64,000 bases of DNA, taken from positions 68,706,002-68,770,001 of the forward strand of contig NC_134701.1 of the NCBI RefSeq assembly GCF_043290135.1, in the 5' to 3' direction. Shown in pieces: positions 21,498 to 33,406 of this stretch; position 1 is the stretch's first letter, and the number at the start of each line of letters is the position of its first letter. The notes beneath the pieces were generated by a model. The model saw nothing but the letters and a program-made list of their open reading frames with translations. It did no database searches and was not told the origin of the DNA. The position numbers and the translations under genes were made by a program. Source of the DNA: Rhipicephalus microplus (Eukaryota > Arthropoda > Arachnida > Ixodida > Ixodidae).

Positions 21498-23247
21498 GCA
21501 CCGAGACCAACCTGACCGGTACCAACAAAAGAGTTCAAGAAGAGTTCCATCTCGAGGCTCCAGCTGAGCGCTCCAGTTTTCGACATGAGCTTCGAAATTC
21601 GTCACTGGTACCAGACCCAACATTATGTCAACCATCGGCCACCCCGTCCTCTCTCGTGGGGCGAGATACAGAGGGGCACATGGTAGCTGGAACCTTTGCC
21701 AACGTGCCCACTACCAAGTACAGAGCTTAAGGGGGGTGGCAGCTCGGTGTCTCATCACAGTCCTCCAGCCCGACAGCAGGCACCAAAACCTACCTCTCGC
21801 CTCAGCAATTGTCGCTGGGGCCTTCGAACCCGACAGCACTTGGAGTAGTAGGTCTCGATATGACACAACCTACAAGTCTGCGGTACCAATAGATCCCAGT
21901 GATCCCAGCGAGGTTCGTCTTGATCAATCTCAGCCATTTGTGTGGACTCTGCAGTTATTGGGCACATGCGTGGACGGTCGTCGTTTCCCGGAAGATGTCT
22001 CGGTGGAGTAAACAACAGTGCTAACCATGTCGAGGTCATGGGAATCGAAGGCTTGTCGAGGCAGAGTGATTCTTCTGCTGGCGACACTGCTTTCTACGAC
22101 GACCAGCTCAACGAAGCAGTCAGACAACGCGTTAGTATGCCCCTGATGTATTCAGCGTGAAGGGCAGCTATGGTGGCGTTAACCCGTATGGACACCGTGG
22201 TACAGAACCACCAAGGAGCATCTTGATTTCTCGCGGCCACAGAATAAGAAGAGCGAGAGATGGCAACACAGAGGTTCCTGCGTCAAAGCATGATGGCCAC
22301 GAATCCCAGCCTCTCGAGAATGCCGACGGAAATGAAGACCAGTGCCCCCAAACGGCGCCAACTGAATTGACTGCTGCTGCGGCCACATCGAGACAGCCGA
22401 GGTCATGCACCAGTGTGTTCGAGAGCCCCGTAAGGCAAGTCATGGCGTCCGTGAGAGAGACTCCACAGACGCACCCAATAGGCACCACACTGACCAGAGG
22501 AAGCTGCATCGCTCACACTGCCCCGTCTCAATGTTTCGGCCATTCGTCGTTAGGGGAACGCAGAAACAAGACGTGTGCTCACGTTTCCAGTGTATCCTGG
22601 GCACGATTCACCAGGAAATACAGGGCGCGAGACGCTCGTGTCGCGTTATATTTTCACCAAGGCCGTCTCAAGGTTTCCTTTTTTATCCGCTAGGCTATGT
22701 ATTCTGGTGGTGCAGTCAGACTGGAAAACTAACTCGACTGAATGGTGCCTAAAATACCACCCACCAAAGACGGTATTGGCAACTCGGGGCTCAGGGACTG
22801 TGGGCCGACGACGAGCATTGCGAAACATTCAATGGCGTCCACTAGAGCCTTCGTCGCCCGACTTTCAAAGCAAGACGCTATGACTGGCATGATAAAGTCA
22901 ATGGTGTCCACCAGAGCCATCATCGCCTTACTTTCAACGCAAGACGCACCGTGGCCATGAGCGGCCTATCCGAGGCAGCCAATGTCGTTCACCAGAGGCA
23001 TTTAGTTCTACTTATGGTGGTTCGTAGCCTAGGAATTCTGAATGTTTCTACCTTTCAAGGAAAAGATTTCTGCCAGCGAAGGGCAACCTTGGCACGAGTG
23101 CATGCCCGCAGCGTGGCCGAGTGTAATGATGACAAATGCAGGTCTAACGCACGGGTCTATACCCAACCAAAGAAGAACAAATTCAGATAAAGGAACAATC
23201 GGCCCACCAGCCCAGCAAATGGGCGGCGTCTCTGGATCTTGTTCTTT

Positions 23248-23249
<2 letters not shown>
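21498..23249. other. Unassigned stretch with a short minisatellite
   Basis: Open frames exist on both strands (for example plus 21,625-22,011 and 22,157-22,693), but none has a recognisable motif and they overlap opposite-strand frames. A repeated block at 22,830 and 22,899 is listed separately. The region is probably decayed repeat sequence. Confidence 0.35.
22826..22965 (+). repeat. Two-unit minisatellite, period about 69 bp
   Basis: Units start near 22,830 and 22,899 and share CAATGGYGTCCAYYAGAGCC and a later CAAGACGC block. A weaker third match starts near 22,980 (CAATGTCGTTCACCAGAGGC). Confidence 0.6.

Positions 23250-23290
<41 letters not shown>
23250..23290. repeat. (TA)n microsatellite
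   Basis: About 41 bp of TA repeats immediately left of the hammerhead-like segment. Confidence 0.95.
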
Positions 23291-23295
<5 letters not shown>

Positions 23296-23359
23296 AAGGT
23301 ATGGGATATGGCACAACAGGAGCGTTGTCAACAAGGATAAACATATTTATTTTCCAATA

Positions 23360-23387
23360 GTTTCGGGAGGGGTCCTCCCTTCATCAG
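23360..23387 (-). ncRNA. Hammerhead-like core, Penelope-type
   Basis: On the minus strand CTGATGA is followed by a strong stem-loop (GGGAGG pairing with CCTCCC around ACC) and then GAAAC. This is the same order as at 3923-3954. The cleavage triplet and stem I are not evident, so this is either a decayed copy or only the terminal-repeat signature of a Penelope-like element. A (TA)n tract lies 70 bp away. Confidence 0.4.
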
Positions 23388-23567
23388 GGGATGAGTTATA
23401 CTGACATGAATTTCCAAACTTCGTTCTGCCAATTCTGCCGTTAACAAAATTCAATCAATTCTGCTATTCAATAAATTTGTCGACTCTGAGCGAATGCACC
23501 CGTCATTTTTATTTTTTTACCACCAGAAATAACTCCCAGTAATCACCTCAAAAACCTTGTGAAGGTA

Positions 23568-23671
23568 GTAAAAATTTACTCTCTCTATACTCGCTGAAAA
23601 CCTCACTGGGGTGAATAATTACTACTCTCGCTACGTTCAAAAACTCAGTTAGCACGAGAGTAAATTTTTAC
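23568..23671. repeat. Inverted repeat, perfect 16-bp arms
   Basis: GTAAAAATTTACTCTC at 23,568-23,583 is exactly inverted at 23,656-23,671, separated by 72 nt. Similar GGTGGTAA-type blocks lie outside both arms. It may be part of a small TIR element whose limits I could not fix. Confidence 0.5.
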
Positions 23672-24473
23672 CTCGGTAGTAGGTGGTAAAAAAAACCCAG
23701 GAAAGGTAGTGCGCTAGAGGACAAATGGTTTAACCAGTTTTTGAGGTTATTTCAGGTCATTTTTGTTTAGTGTGTATATTCGGCCCCACATGATGCGCTC
23801 GCGGCCGTTTTGCTAGCTTCATATATACCCAATTTGCTCTCAAACGACGTGAATATATGATGCAGGTAAATGACTCGTCTAAATATAGTAATCGTGAAAT
23901 GGAAGTATAACTTACCTTCGCCTCATAACGTTGTGTTGATTTTGAAGTCATATATCAACCTTCCGTATTTGTGCTTCGCATATCGTCGATTACCACTTTA
24001 CGTGGGATCTGCCAATTTTTCTGCTTTTCATACAAGTAACTTATGATGGTTGTATTCTCCCCGTCCATATAAACTAACTTTAGCTTATTAATTTTCTCTT
24101 CCTAAGGTCGTATTGTCAAAGATCATGCTTAACCTTCTGCATTCAGTGGTTGCAAAGGGTTGTTACCATAGAAATAGCATCTGTTTTTTTGTTTTTTTTT
24201 GAACAAGTGATGCGGCCTAGCTGACTATTGTCTTGGTGTTCGCCGCTCAAAGGGTTTTTCGAACTAAGAAAAAAAAGTATGCTTCATTTATGCTGAAAAA
24301 AGCGACAGAGGTACCTACGCACTTGATTTAGCCCATACGACAAAAAGATGCACAACAACAATAAACCATTTCGTTGTTTTTTGCGGTGACAAAAATTACA
24401 GTTATTATGTTCAAAAATTGATAACAAATGCGAAACAAAGGTGGGCACCATGAAAACAGGATGCGGTGCCAAT

Positions 24474-27169
24474 CAGTGTTGCGGAGTTGTCACTCTGGAA
24501 TTGGAATGATTCCGGGATCATGCACACTTTCATGACCCCTAGAATGAAATGGGATGGAAATGAAGATAATGCTTGAAGAAATGAATAGGAATGAAATTAG
24601 GCACATTTAGCCCGGAATAGAATGGCAAGGAAATTATGTATCTTTCCTAAAATAGAACACGTTTTTTTGGTTTTTGTCTACGCGCAGTTTTTTAAACTTC
24701 AAACATTAGAGTATCAAAGCCTCCAATTTTGAAGGCACGTTGCGGGGCCAGTTGGTTGGGGTTCATCATTTATAATGGTATAGCGCACCACAATATATAA
24801 CATTAGGCAGCATTTTTATATTGGCTTGGTTGATTACAAACACGGGACAGGCATATCACGGAGTGTACTCAACTCTTTCTTTATATCCACTGTGTTCTTC
24901 TGAAGTATTCTTGTATTATTCGCGTAACCAAGCTAGAGCGGAACAACGGTTGCAGCATCCCCCCCTCCTTTTTTAAACATTGTGATTTTTTTCCCTCAAA
25001 GGAGCCCCACGCCACTTGCTGACTTCCCAGCCTTCGCTTCTTCGCGGTATGTTATCGTCAGTATCTCAGTTGCATATTAAAAAAGCGCTTTTATAAGATT
25101 TGATGCGTATTACCTTAACGTTAGAGCGATGATTTTGTTGAATGCAAACTTTTGTGCACTAGCTTGCGTGCCCTCTCACCTCATACTCCTCCCACACCCT
25201 TCTTGCAATACTGCCTCCTCCCTGACTCGACACACGGGCACCTTCGTACAAAATTTTGTCGGCGAATATCTGTAAGTTGATCAGCGCAGCATACATCAGT
25301 ACACAATGAACTGTATGCGTTCCCCCTCTGCACAGACAAAGAAAGGAATAAACCTTAATAGCATTGGCTCGGGAAAACGCTCAAAGCAGGAAAGCCTACG
25401 TAAACATGGTCACGGTGGTGACTCCCTGACTACTGACGCTACGATATGAGAAAAAAAAACACATGTTCACTTAGTTTTTGGGTCGACCAAGTCTCGGGTG
25501 TAGCCGCCGCTGCGCGTATTGGCGGCTATACAGAAGCACTGCCACGCAGGCTCTGCGTCCAGTGGTACGCGCTGAAGGAGCTCTTGCTTGGGAAGCTCAA
25601 CACATGTTTATGTAGACAGCAGTTATTTTATCTAATTTTTTTCACAACCAACCGTTAAAAATAATTGTCATTTTTAACTCGGGTTTTAATTTTTTATCTC
25701 ATAACTTTTCGTGGCAAACATTTTGATGAAGCCTTGTGCTTCTCGCGAACTTCGGTCCAGTGTTTGAAAATAACGAGGACGCTTATGCGTTTTTAAATAA
25801 AAAATCCAGGCTGCTGAAGAACTAGTGAAAGTATCGGAACATGTTTGGAAAACTAGGCATTCGAGAGTTTAAGCCCAATGAACGAAGCGTCCCTGAATCT
25901 CGAGCTAAGAGCTGGTCATCCCGCACTCCCCTGCTCCGGGGTGGCTTAATTTTGTTATTATATTTGTTCTGTTTTCACAACTTCGCTAGGTTGCAAATAC
26001 TCGGCATATATCCATGTTCACATCATCAAACCAAGAAGGGAGGATTGTATTTTGCTACACCCTTAGTAGCGGTTACAGCAATATCCCACTCAAATCAGTC
26101 ATGTAGGCCTGAATACATGATCTGTCGATGTCGAAGTCCACAACGCATTCATTAGGTTCCCCCGTTACAGCCAAAGCCATGAAAGGGTTGATATCGTGTA
26201 AGAGTGGGAACAATCAGGCAACTTACAAAGAGAAACCGAGGCATAAGTTAGTGTACAAACAAACACATTTTTCCAAGAGATACTGAAGGGAGAAACATAA
26301 CATCCGTGAACGTTGGCACCCACACACGAGAGTGGTGAATACGCTATGCACAGCCTGTTCTTATTCTCGCGAGCACTTTAGTACCTGACACACGTAAATA
26401 ACATTTCCGACAAGGCAGGCAGTGCATAGCTGCATACAAGCAAAGGCCGAAAGTTCTCACCCCCTCCATGCTTGCGAGGCGCACTCGACAAGCTTGAATC
26501 CTGACGAGCAGTGCGACTCAGTGTTTCGTATTCCATGCAAAGACAGCAGAGGCACAATGTGTCTGAGTTACAGTGCAGCGTGCCTACTGATATCAGCAAA
26601 TCTTTAGGGTTTCGTGCCCCACTAAAAACTTTTAGTAAATCTTAGTTTTCTTCCTATTCACGGCTGCTCCAAACGCGTTACAAAACTGGTTAGTCTTCTT
26701 GAGCACTACCTTTGGCAGCATTATATACGATATGTCGTCGTTTTAGCATCAACTAATTTAAGCTTGAATAATAACAAAACATCCTATTCGTTTAAATATG
26801 CTCACCATGCAAATATTATATGTAGCGGGATCAACTGCTTCTATGGTAATTAGTACGGTGGTTTCACTGCACGAGGTAAACCGGCAAGCTACCTTTGTTA
26901 TGCGTTTTGTTTATACTTTTGCAGTACTTAATGCATCTCGTGACACCAACATACCGGGGCGTTAATTTTTTAGCTCAATCAAACTATCGAAAAGCATTTC
27001 GCATACTAGTAGGAATTACATGAATTTAAATAAACTGCCTGGCCATTCCCGGAGAAAGAATGGGCTACGCCTTTTCACTCCGAGGAATTGATTGAAATAG
27101 AATTGCGGCAATTCCTGATTCCTGGGAATAGAATCAGAAAAGAATGGTGGCATCCATTCCGCAAAACTG
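24474..27169. mobile_element. Old hAT-like non-autonomous element
   Basis: The ends are inverted: CAGTGTTGCGG at the left, and CAGTTTTGCGG on the minus strand at the right. Behind both lie GGAAT-rich subterminal sequences. The flanking octamers GTGCCAAT (24,466-24,473) and GTGTCTAT (27,170-27,177) agree at six of eight positions and both fit the hAT target pattern nTnnnnAn. No transposase frame is visible in the 2,696 bp. The interior is AT-rich and featureless to me. The imperfect duplication implies age. Confidence 0.6.
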
Positions 27170-27427
27170 GTGTCTATAATGTCAATTGTTTTTTTTCTAT
27201 GGAGAAAGTCTAGTTCATTGCATACCATTGTCTTGCGACAGGGTGTATATCGTGCAGACTGAATGCTGCCCGAATATGCGCTAGCGTGAGCATTGAAACT
27301 CCCTAAATTCTGCACCATTTTTGCACACGTATACCTATTGGACAAAATGTGCTCGTGATCCCGAAGGTAAACGCACAAGTTTTGTCCGCCTATCATTACG
27401 AGAGGACTAAACCCTATTGAAAAACCT

Positions 27428-27790
27428 GGGTTGGTGGATGCTGGAATCGCTGGTGGATATGGTATAAAGAATAGTGGATATGGTGGAAATATTAGTGGAT
27501 ATGGTGGAAACAGTAGTGGGCCTAATGGTTGATGGTGGCGAGAGTGAAAAAAATGGTGGCAGATGGTGGAGGTGGTGGCGAGCCAACGGTGGTGACGGTG
27601 GAAAATGCAGGCTGATGATGGCTATAGTGGAAAAATCGGTGCCTATGTTGGTGGTGGCGAGCCAATGTTAGTGACGGTGGAAAATGCTGGCTCATGGTGG
27701 CGAAGCAAAACTTGTTTGGTGGAAGGCTTGGTGAGCAAGTTGGATGACGGTGGCATGATTGAAGCTTGGTGGATGACGGTGGCATGATGA
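27428..27790 (+). repeat. TGGTGGA-type minisatellite
   Basis: The tract is built from short G-rich units (GGTGGA, GGTGGC, GGATGACGGTGGCATGAT). A longer internal duplication, GTGGTGGCGAGCCAA followed by GACGGTGGAAAATGC, appears near 27,572 and 27,650. It forms the left arm of the composite element. Confidence 0.8.
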
Positions 27791-29156
27791 AAAGCACATG
27801 ACAGTTTACATGCGAAAAAGCTTAATTGTAGTGTTTTATTCTTGAATGCGCAGAGATATATGTTTACAGTCAAATGAAACCAACGCTCCTCATTATGCTT
27901 TCTAGTACGTTTTTTTTATTCCTGTGGTGTCAACAACGCTTCACTTTTTGTGGAGCATAGAATATGCGGCGGGGAATATGTTTACATTTCGTGCACTACT
28001 TACATCAGTTTGACATCTGCGATGTGTTTCTTTGTTGTGATGTTTAAAAAACTATAGAGTTGTCACTGTGAACACGACAATGAATGTTTTACATCTGCGA
28101 GCAGTTGTCGACAAATAAATGGGCTCCAGTTTGCAAGTCACCCTTCGATGTTAAAGCAGAACAGAGCGGTCACTTTGTGTCGCCACACTAGAAACGCAAC
28201 TCTGGTAATTCTTGCACACTCTGTTGTTCAAGCCATACCTTTAAGTTCACAAAGTGCGTGCGAATATGCATAAACTATCACTTTCGACATGCGTCGAGAT
28301 GAGCCCTAGCGAATTTGACTTTCACCCTACCGTTCTTCCACCATGATTTTCACCAAACGTTAGTCATACCGACCGAGCCCGTACAAATGTTATCGGCATT
28401 TCTGGGTTTCAGAATACACAATTTTGACGAGTGAAAATGACAATACATACGTCTGCGGCATCATTTCGACTAAATGAAGCCTTTTCTTGTGTACGGTATT
28501 CACGCAAGAAGCGACAAACATCGATGCGACGCGCTTGCAGCATTTCCACCGAAGGTACTCCTCGCCTCACCGACAGCCGCTGGTCACACTCGCCGGCGCT
28601 TCGCTGGCTTTTATGCGAGAACAAAGACACGTCAATTTGTATGCTTACTGAACCAATATCATAGCATAATGTTTCTGGCGCACTGCATTCGTTTTGGACA
28701 AGCCTTTATGTAGCTGTTCCTAACGACAAAGCAACAGCGGTGCGCTGGCACGACTGCGGTGTGCGTTGCGCGAAAAACATCAAAATCAATTTGTTGGGCT
28801 TATCTATTGAATGAGCATAGAAGCGTCATAAAGCCTGAACTGATATCCCCCTTTAGAAAGAGCGAGAAACAAATAATAAAGTTGGCAGTAACCGCCGATA
28901 AACTCGACCTGCTCTTCAGTCCACTGAGTTGTTTGTTCCTTGCGGTTGTAAATTGTTACAAAAACATAGCGCTGTTGCCATTATCGCAGTAGCAATCGTA
29001 CAGGCAGAAATTGTCCGTGTTTATCAGATGTGCAAATCTTAGTAGCAGGTGCTTATCCTGTCCCCCCCCCCCCCCCAAGTAAACGACAAACAGCACTGAA
29101 GGTAAACAGTGAGTTTGTCGGTCTACTTTTTCTTTAACACCCTTTCCGACATCTGT

Positions 29157-29228
29157 CGGCGTGGCGCAGTGGTTAGTGTACTCAGCTCAAAATTAAGGGG
29201 TGCCAGGTTCGATTCCACGCTGGCGCGC
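29157..29228 (+). ncRNA. tRNA-like Pol III promoter module
   Basis: TGGCGCAGTGG matches the A-box consensus, and GGTTCGATTCC 43 nt later matches the B box. The sequence starts GTCGGCG and ends near GGCGCGC. The same module occurs at the equivalent place in the second copy of the element (57,905-57,980), so it belongs to the element. I could not assign an anticodon and do not call a functional tRNA. Confidence 0.6.
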
Positions 29229-29474
29229 ATTTTTTTCACAGGTCCTTGCTAAAATGTTTTTATACAAATATATTTAATATTTCCTTAGCGGCAGCTCGTC
29301 ACGGTGGTTCTAAGGCTGCTTCACGCTCCAGCATTGCCGGCTGGAGTGCGCCATCCACCATCCGCTCCACCATAGCCACCATACACCATGTGCCACCATT
29401 TCCACCACCATAATCCACCAAAATGGTGGATGGTGGAATCCATCATTCCTATGGTGAACCTTTTTTCAATAGGG

Positions 29475-30085
29475 TAAGAAAGTAGCGGAAGCCTTTTTGG
29501 TAAAGAACAACCTTCATATTCGTGTCAGTCCAGCCTCCTTACCATATTTAGACTGTGACACTATATTTCTTGACTACACCTGATTGCTATACCTGATGTT
29601 GACCCTTCCCCTTGTAAGCTTTTCGCAGCTAATGTTTTAGGGGGAAGCTCTTTAAAGCGGCACCCGTTCCTTCCTCGTAGTAGTGCGTAACATGTCTCAC
29701 GATTTGACCTGCAAGGTGGGCCGGTGGGAGATTTCTCATGTGCATTGTTGAACAATAAAAAAATTCGCAGCTTGCGCGTTAACTGAAAGCCGAATTATGC
29801 AGTCTCTCATTTCCAATTAGCAACCATCGGCATGTACATTGAGCACAATCTGACAAAAAAAAGGGTTGCTACGTCATACTCGTAGGGCGTAACTTCCTTG
29901 GTTTTAGAAAGGTTCAGCGAGCGTTTGGCCACAGTGCCATGAATATAGTGAGCTAGTATATATCATGAACTCGAGGTGGTTAAAGGTGGGAAGTAGACAC
30001 GAAGCGCGATCCGTAAGAAAGTGTACGTGTGCCACCTCTCGTTTAGTATTTGGAATGTCCGCTGGATGGCGGTGTTTCTATATGG
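29475..30085. other. Unassigned, no gene seen
   Basis: AT-rich with only short overlapping frames. I see no motif, splice signal or repeat worth naming. Confidence 0.4.
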
Positions 30086-30395
30086 GGAATATATGATGAA
30101 AAGATGCGAGATGGTGGTACTTGGAGTGTTGAATAGATGGACGAACGGACACACAGACAGATGCATGGATGGACGCACGGATGGCTGCACGGAAGGATGG
30201 GCGCAGGGACGGATGAACGCATGAACGGACGCAGGGGCGGGTGCATGGATGAACGCAGGAATAGGCGCATGGATGGACGCGTGGACGCACGAACAGACGA
30301 CCTACACGGACGGTCACACAGACGAACGCATGGACAGACGGAAGCAAGAACGAATGGATGGACGGATGCTTCGCCCCACTCTCCACCATTCACCC
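30086..30395 (+). repeat. Dispersed repeat with degenerate (GGAC/GGAT)n core, copy 1
   Basis: A leader AAAAGATGCGAGATGGTGGT is followed by about 250 bp of degenerate GGACGNAC-type units and then GATGCTTCGCCCCACTC. The same leader and trailer surround a shorter core at 39,805-40,010, showing this is an interspersed repeat and not a local slippage tract. Long frames on both strands are artefacts of the repeat. Confidence 0.75.
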
Positions 30396-32149
30396 CGTGG
30401 ATATGCTGCCATTTTTTTCTTCAATATCTTTCTGCAACCAAAAATCCCAAGCTTCAGTCAGTGGTTGTTCGTCTGCCTTCTTACTTTGGTATTTTTTTTG
30501 CGCTGCCATGTTGGGATACTGAATCTATAATAACTAGATCTTCTACCCTAATGCAAAAACCAGCGTTCCAGCGTGATATCAGTATGTCTTTTGGCACTAC
30601 AACACGCTGGGCGCACTACAAACTGCTTGGATTTGCAGGTACTTCAGTGAACGCATTGGGGACTAGCTAGGTCGCATGGCTAGGGGCATTCGCTTGACCG
30701 CTGTGATGCTGGCGCCTATTGGGATGTGCCGGAAACGCTGGAATTTTATGTGTTGTGCACTGGTGCATACTGCTTCTGCAGTCCGTGTGCACGTTTATGT
30801 AGCGTTTTCAGCAGTATTCTTCGTTGTCGTTGGACATAAAAGGCTTGATTTGACTGCCCGTATAGATGTTACCCTGACAGGTCCCGTGCATGCCTCAGAA
30901 TTGGTCACTTGGCAGATATATAGAGAAGAACCGCCATACATTTTTGATGTGCGATTTGCGAAATCACTGTCATTTTCATGTTTTCCTTTTCAATGAGGAA
31001 GAAAATGTGTAATAACATGAAGCAGCTAACTTGGCAAGTTTTGTATCCTACCACGTTTTCTTTTTGTAATTAACAGCGTTATTTACAACAGCGCAATACT
31101 TAACAGCGTTAGTTATTGCGGTGAACGTGCGTGTTCCATCAATTAATGCACAATTTCTGCATGTCCCTCCCGTATACCAATTTCTTATCAAGTATCTATT
31201 GTTTTAACAATTCCAAATTTTAGTGTGAAAATTTAAGCCTGAAAGTTGGCGTGAATCCTAACAGAAACAGCAAATCGTGCACGCCTCAATGTAGACGAGA
31301 CGTAAACTAGCTCTCAATCGCTTCACGAGCTTTCCAAGGGAGGGGAGAAAAACAGATGTTGTTGGCTATCGCTACACCGGAAATACAAGCCCGACAATGC
31401 TTAGCATTCTACTTACTTCATATAAGGCTTAGGTAACGGTTGTAAAAGTTCCGAAGATGAAATATAGAAACTTCAAGCACCGAAACTCAGCTGCTTTGAG
31501 AGCGGTCTTTCCAAGTGCTCGTCCCAGCGAGCATTAGCCCTATTGTGTCTGCCGCGTCGGTGTACATGTTACCGGTGCTTCTGACTTAAAATAATAAAAA
31601 TTTTCAAAAGTGAAAAAATTACTGAAAAATATCGTTTTTCACCTAAAATTGTGTGTGTGCTACTCGTTCAAGGAGTGATGACAATGGATGCATCGCGTTT
31701 TATCAAAGCAGCCTCTCACCGAAAGCTGCCGGCCTACTATAGCGGGTACTTGTCTGACTCGTATACGTAAGAACATGCAATTACTAGCTGGTGATCCGCT
31801 ACGCCTTGTTGAACTAACAAAAAAGCATACTTTTTCAGTGAATTGTATAGGCTTTTTTATTGGGTGGTTTTTTAGTCGTAGGTATCGATAAAACGGCCAC
31901 TCTGAACCCTGGCTCGCCGGGAGTATAATCTTTTATCATTGCTTACGTGAAAACACCACTCAATATTGAGGCGTGTACGCACATATGTATCAAGGAAGTT
32001 ATTACAAAACCTCGGTCATGGTTGACCAGTAGCAAGATCGAGAAAGGGCTTAAAAAAATGGGCAGTAACAGCCGGCATACTGTGGTTGCTCCTACAGTCC
32101 ATTTGACATTTTTTGGTGTTGAGATTTGAATTCATACAAAAAGCTTTGC
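30396..32149. other. Unassigned AT-rich stretch
   Basis: No recognisable gene or element. An ATG-started frame at 30,676-30,996 has a hydrophobic middle but no other support. Confidence 0.4.
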
Positions 32150-32181
32150 GCTCTTGCCAATCACCATCATCATCAGCCTGA

Positions 32182-33102
32182 CTACGTCCACTGCAGGAGA
32201 AAGGCCTCTCCCATGTTCCGCCAGTTAACCCGGTCCTGTGCTTGCTGCTGCCAATTTATACCCGCAAACTTCTTAATCTCGTCTGCCCACCTAACCTTCT
32301 GTCTCCCCCTAACCCGCTTTCTTTCTCTGGGAATCCAGTTAGTTACCCTTAATGACCAGCGGTTATCCTGTCTACGCGCTACATGCCCGGCCCATGTCCA
32401 CTTCCTCTTCTTTATTTCAACTATGATATCCTTAACCCCCGTTTGTCCCCTAATCCACTCTGCTCTCTTCTTGTCTCTTAAGGTTACACCTGCCATTTTT
32501 CTTTCCATTGCTCGCTGCGTCGTCCTCAATTTAAGCTGAGCCCTCTTTGTAAGTCTCCAAGTTTCTGCTCCGTAGCTACGTACCGGCAAGATACAGCTGT
32601 TATATACCTGCCTCTTGAGGAATCGTGGCAATCTACCTGTCATAATTTGAGAGTGCTTGCCGAATGCACTCCGCCCCAATCTTATTCTTCTAGTTACTTG
32701 ATTCTCGTGGTTAGGCTCTGGGGTTATTACCTGCCCTAAGTAGACATAGTCTTTTACAACTTCAAGTGCACTATTACCTATCTCGAAGCGCTGCTCCTTT
32801 CCGAGGTTGTTGTGCATTGCTTTCGTTTTCTGCAGATTAATTTTAAGACCCACCTTTCTGCTCTCCTTGTCTAACTTCGTAATCATGAGTTGCAATTCGT
32901 CCCCTGAGTTACTCAGCAATGCAATATCATCGGCGAAGCGCAGGTTACTGAGGTATTCTCCATTAACTCTTATTTCTAACTGTTCCCATTCTAGGCTTCT
33001 GAAAACCTCCTGTAAGCACGCGGTAAATAGCATTGGGGAGATTGTGTCCCCCTGCCTTACACCCTTTTTGATTGGTATTCTGTTGCTTTCTTTATGAAGC
33101 AC
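32182..33102 (-). pseudogene. RTE reverse transcriptase, C-terminal half
   Basis: 306 codons opening with KKGVRQGDTISPMLFTACLQ (RT motif) and containing LRFADDIALLSNS (catalytic ADD). The thumb and C-terminal segment follow, including WTWAGHVARR and RVRGRQKVRWADEI, hallmarks of RTE ORF2. The frame is open to its natural stop. It is separated from the N-terminal half at 33,407-34,282 by stops and shifts in 33,103-33,406, so ORF2 as a whole is broken. Confidence 0.88.
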
Positions 33103-33406
33103 TATGGTAGCAGTTGATTTCTGTAGATTTCTTCCAGAATGTTTATATATATTTCATCTACGCCCTGATTCCGCAGTGTCTGCATGACGGCTCATATTTC
33201 TACTGAATCAAACGCCTTCTCGTAATCTATGAAGGCTATGTATAGTGGTTGGGGTTACTCTGAGCATTTCTCTATTACCTGATTGATAGTATGAATGTGG
33301 TCAATTGTTGAGTAGCCTGTTTGAAATCCTGCTTGTTCCTTTGGTTGATTGAATTCTAATGTTTTCTTTACTCTGTTAGCAATTACCTTTGTAAATAGCT
33401 TGTATA

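Larger units (their letters stand above)
27412..29474. mobile_element. Composite TIR element with TGGTGGA-rich end and tRNA-like module (copy 1)
   Basis: Both ends begin CCCTATTGAAAAA in inverted orientation, followed by TGGTGGA-rich DNA (left about 27,428-27,790, right about 29,330-29,460). An internal module of about 830 bp (28,640-29,470) recurs inverted at 57,655-58,518. That module contains a tRNA-like A and B box. No protein domain is recognisable. A target duplication is not clear: the flanks CTAAA and TAAGA could reflect TAA. I cannot place it in a known superfamily. Confidence 0.6.

Noticed and set aside
21625..22693. Consecutive plus-strand frames as a retroelement gag
   Set aside because: No zinc knuckle or capsid motif is visible, and the position after an LTR is not supported by a primer-binding-like site at 21,498.
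29157..29228. Functional tRNA gene
   Set aside because: The boxes match, but the anticodon arm does not fold convincingly and the module repeats within a mobile element.
30110..30380. CRISPR-like array
   Set aside because: Units are short, degenerate and have no unique spacers. The sequence is eukaryotic.
30043..30670. Long frames on both strands over the GGAC-type repeat
   Set aside because: A degenerate tetranucleotide repeat lacks stops in several frames. No domain or splice signal is present.
30676..30996. 106-codon ATG frame with a hydrophobic stretch
   Set aside because: No promoter, splice or homology cue. Its length is not unusual for random sequence over this span.
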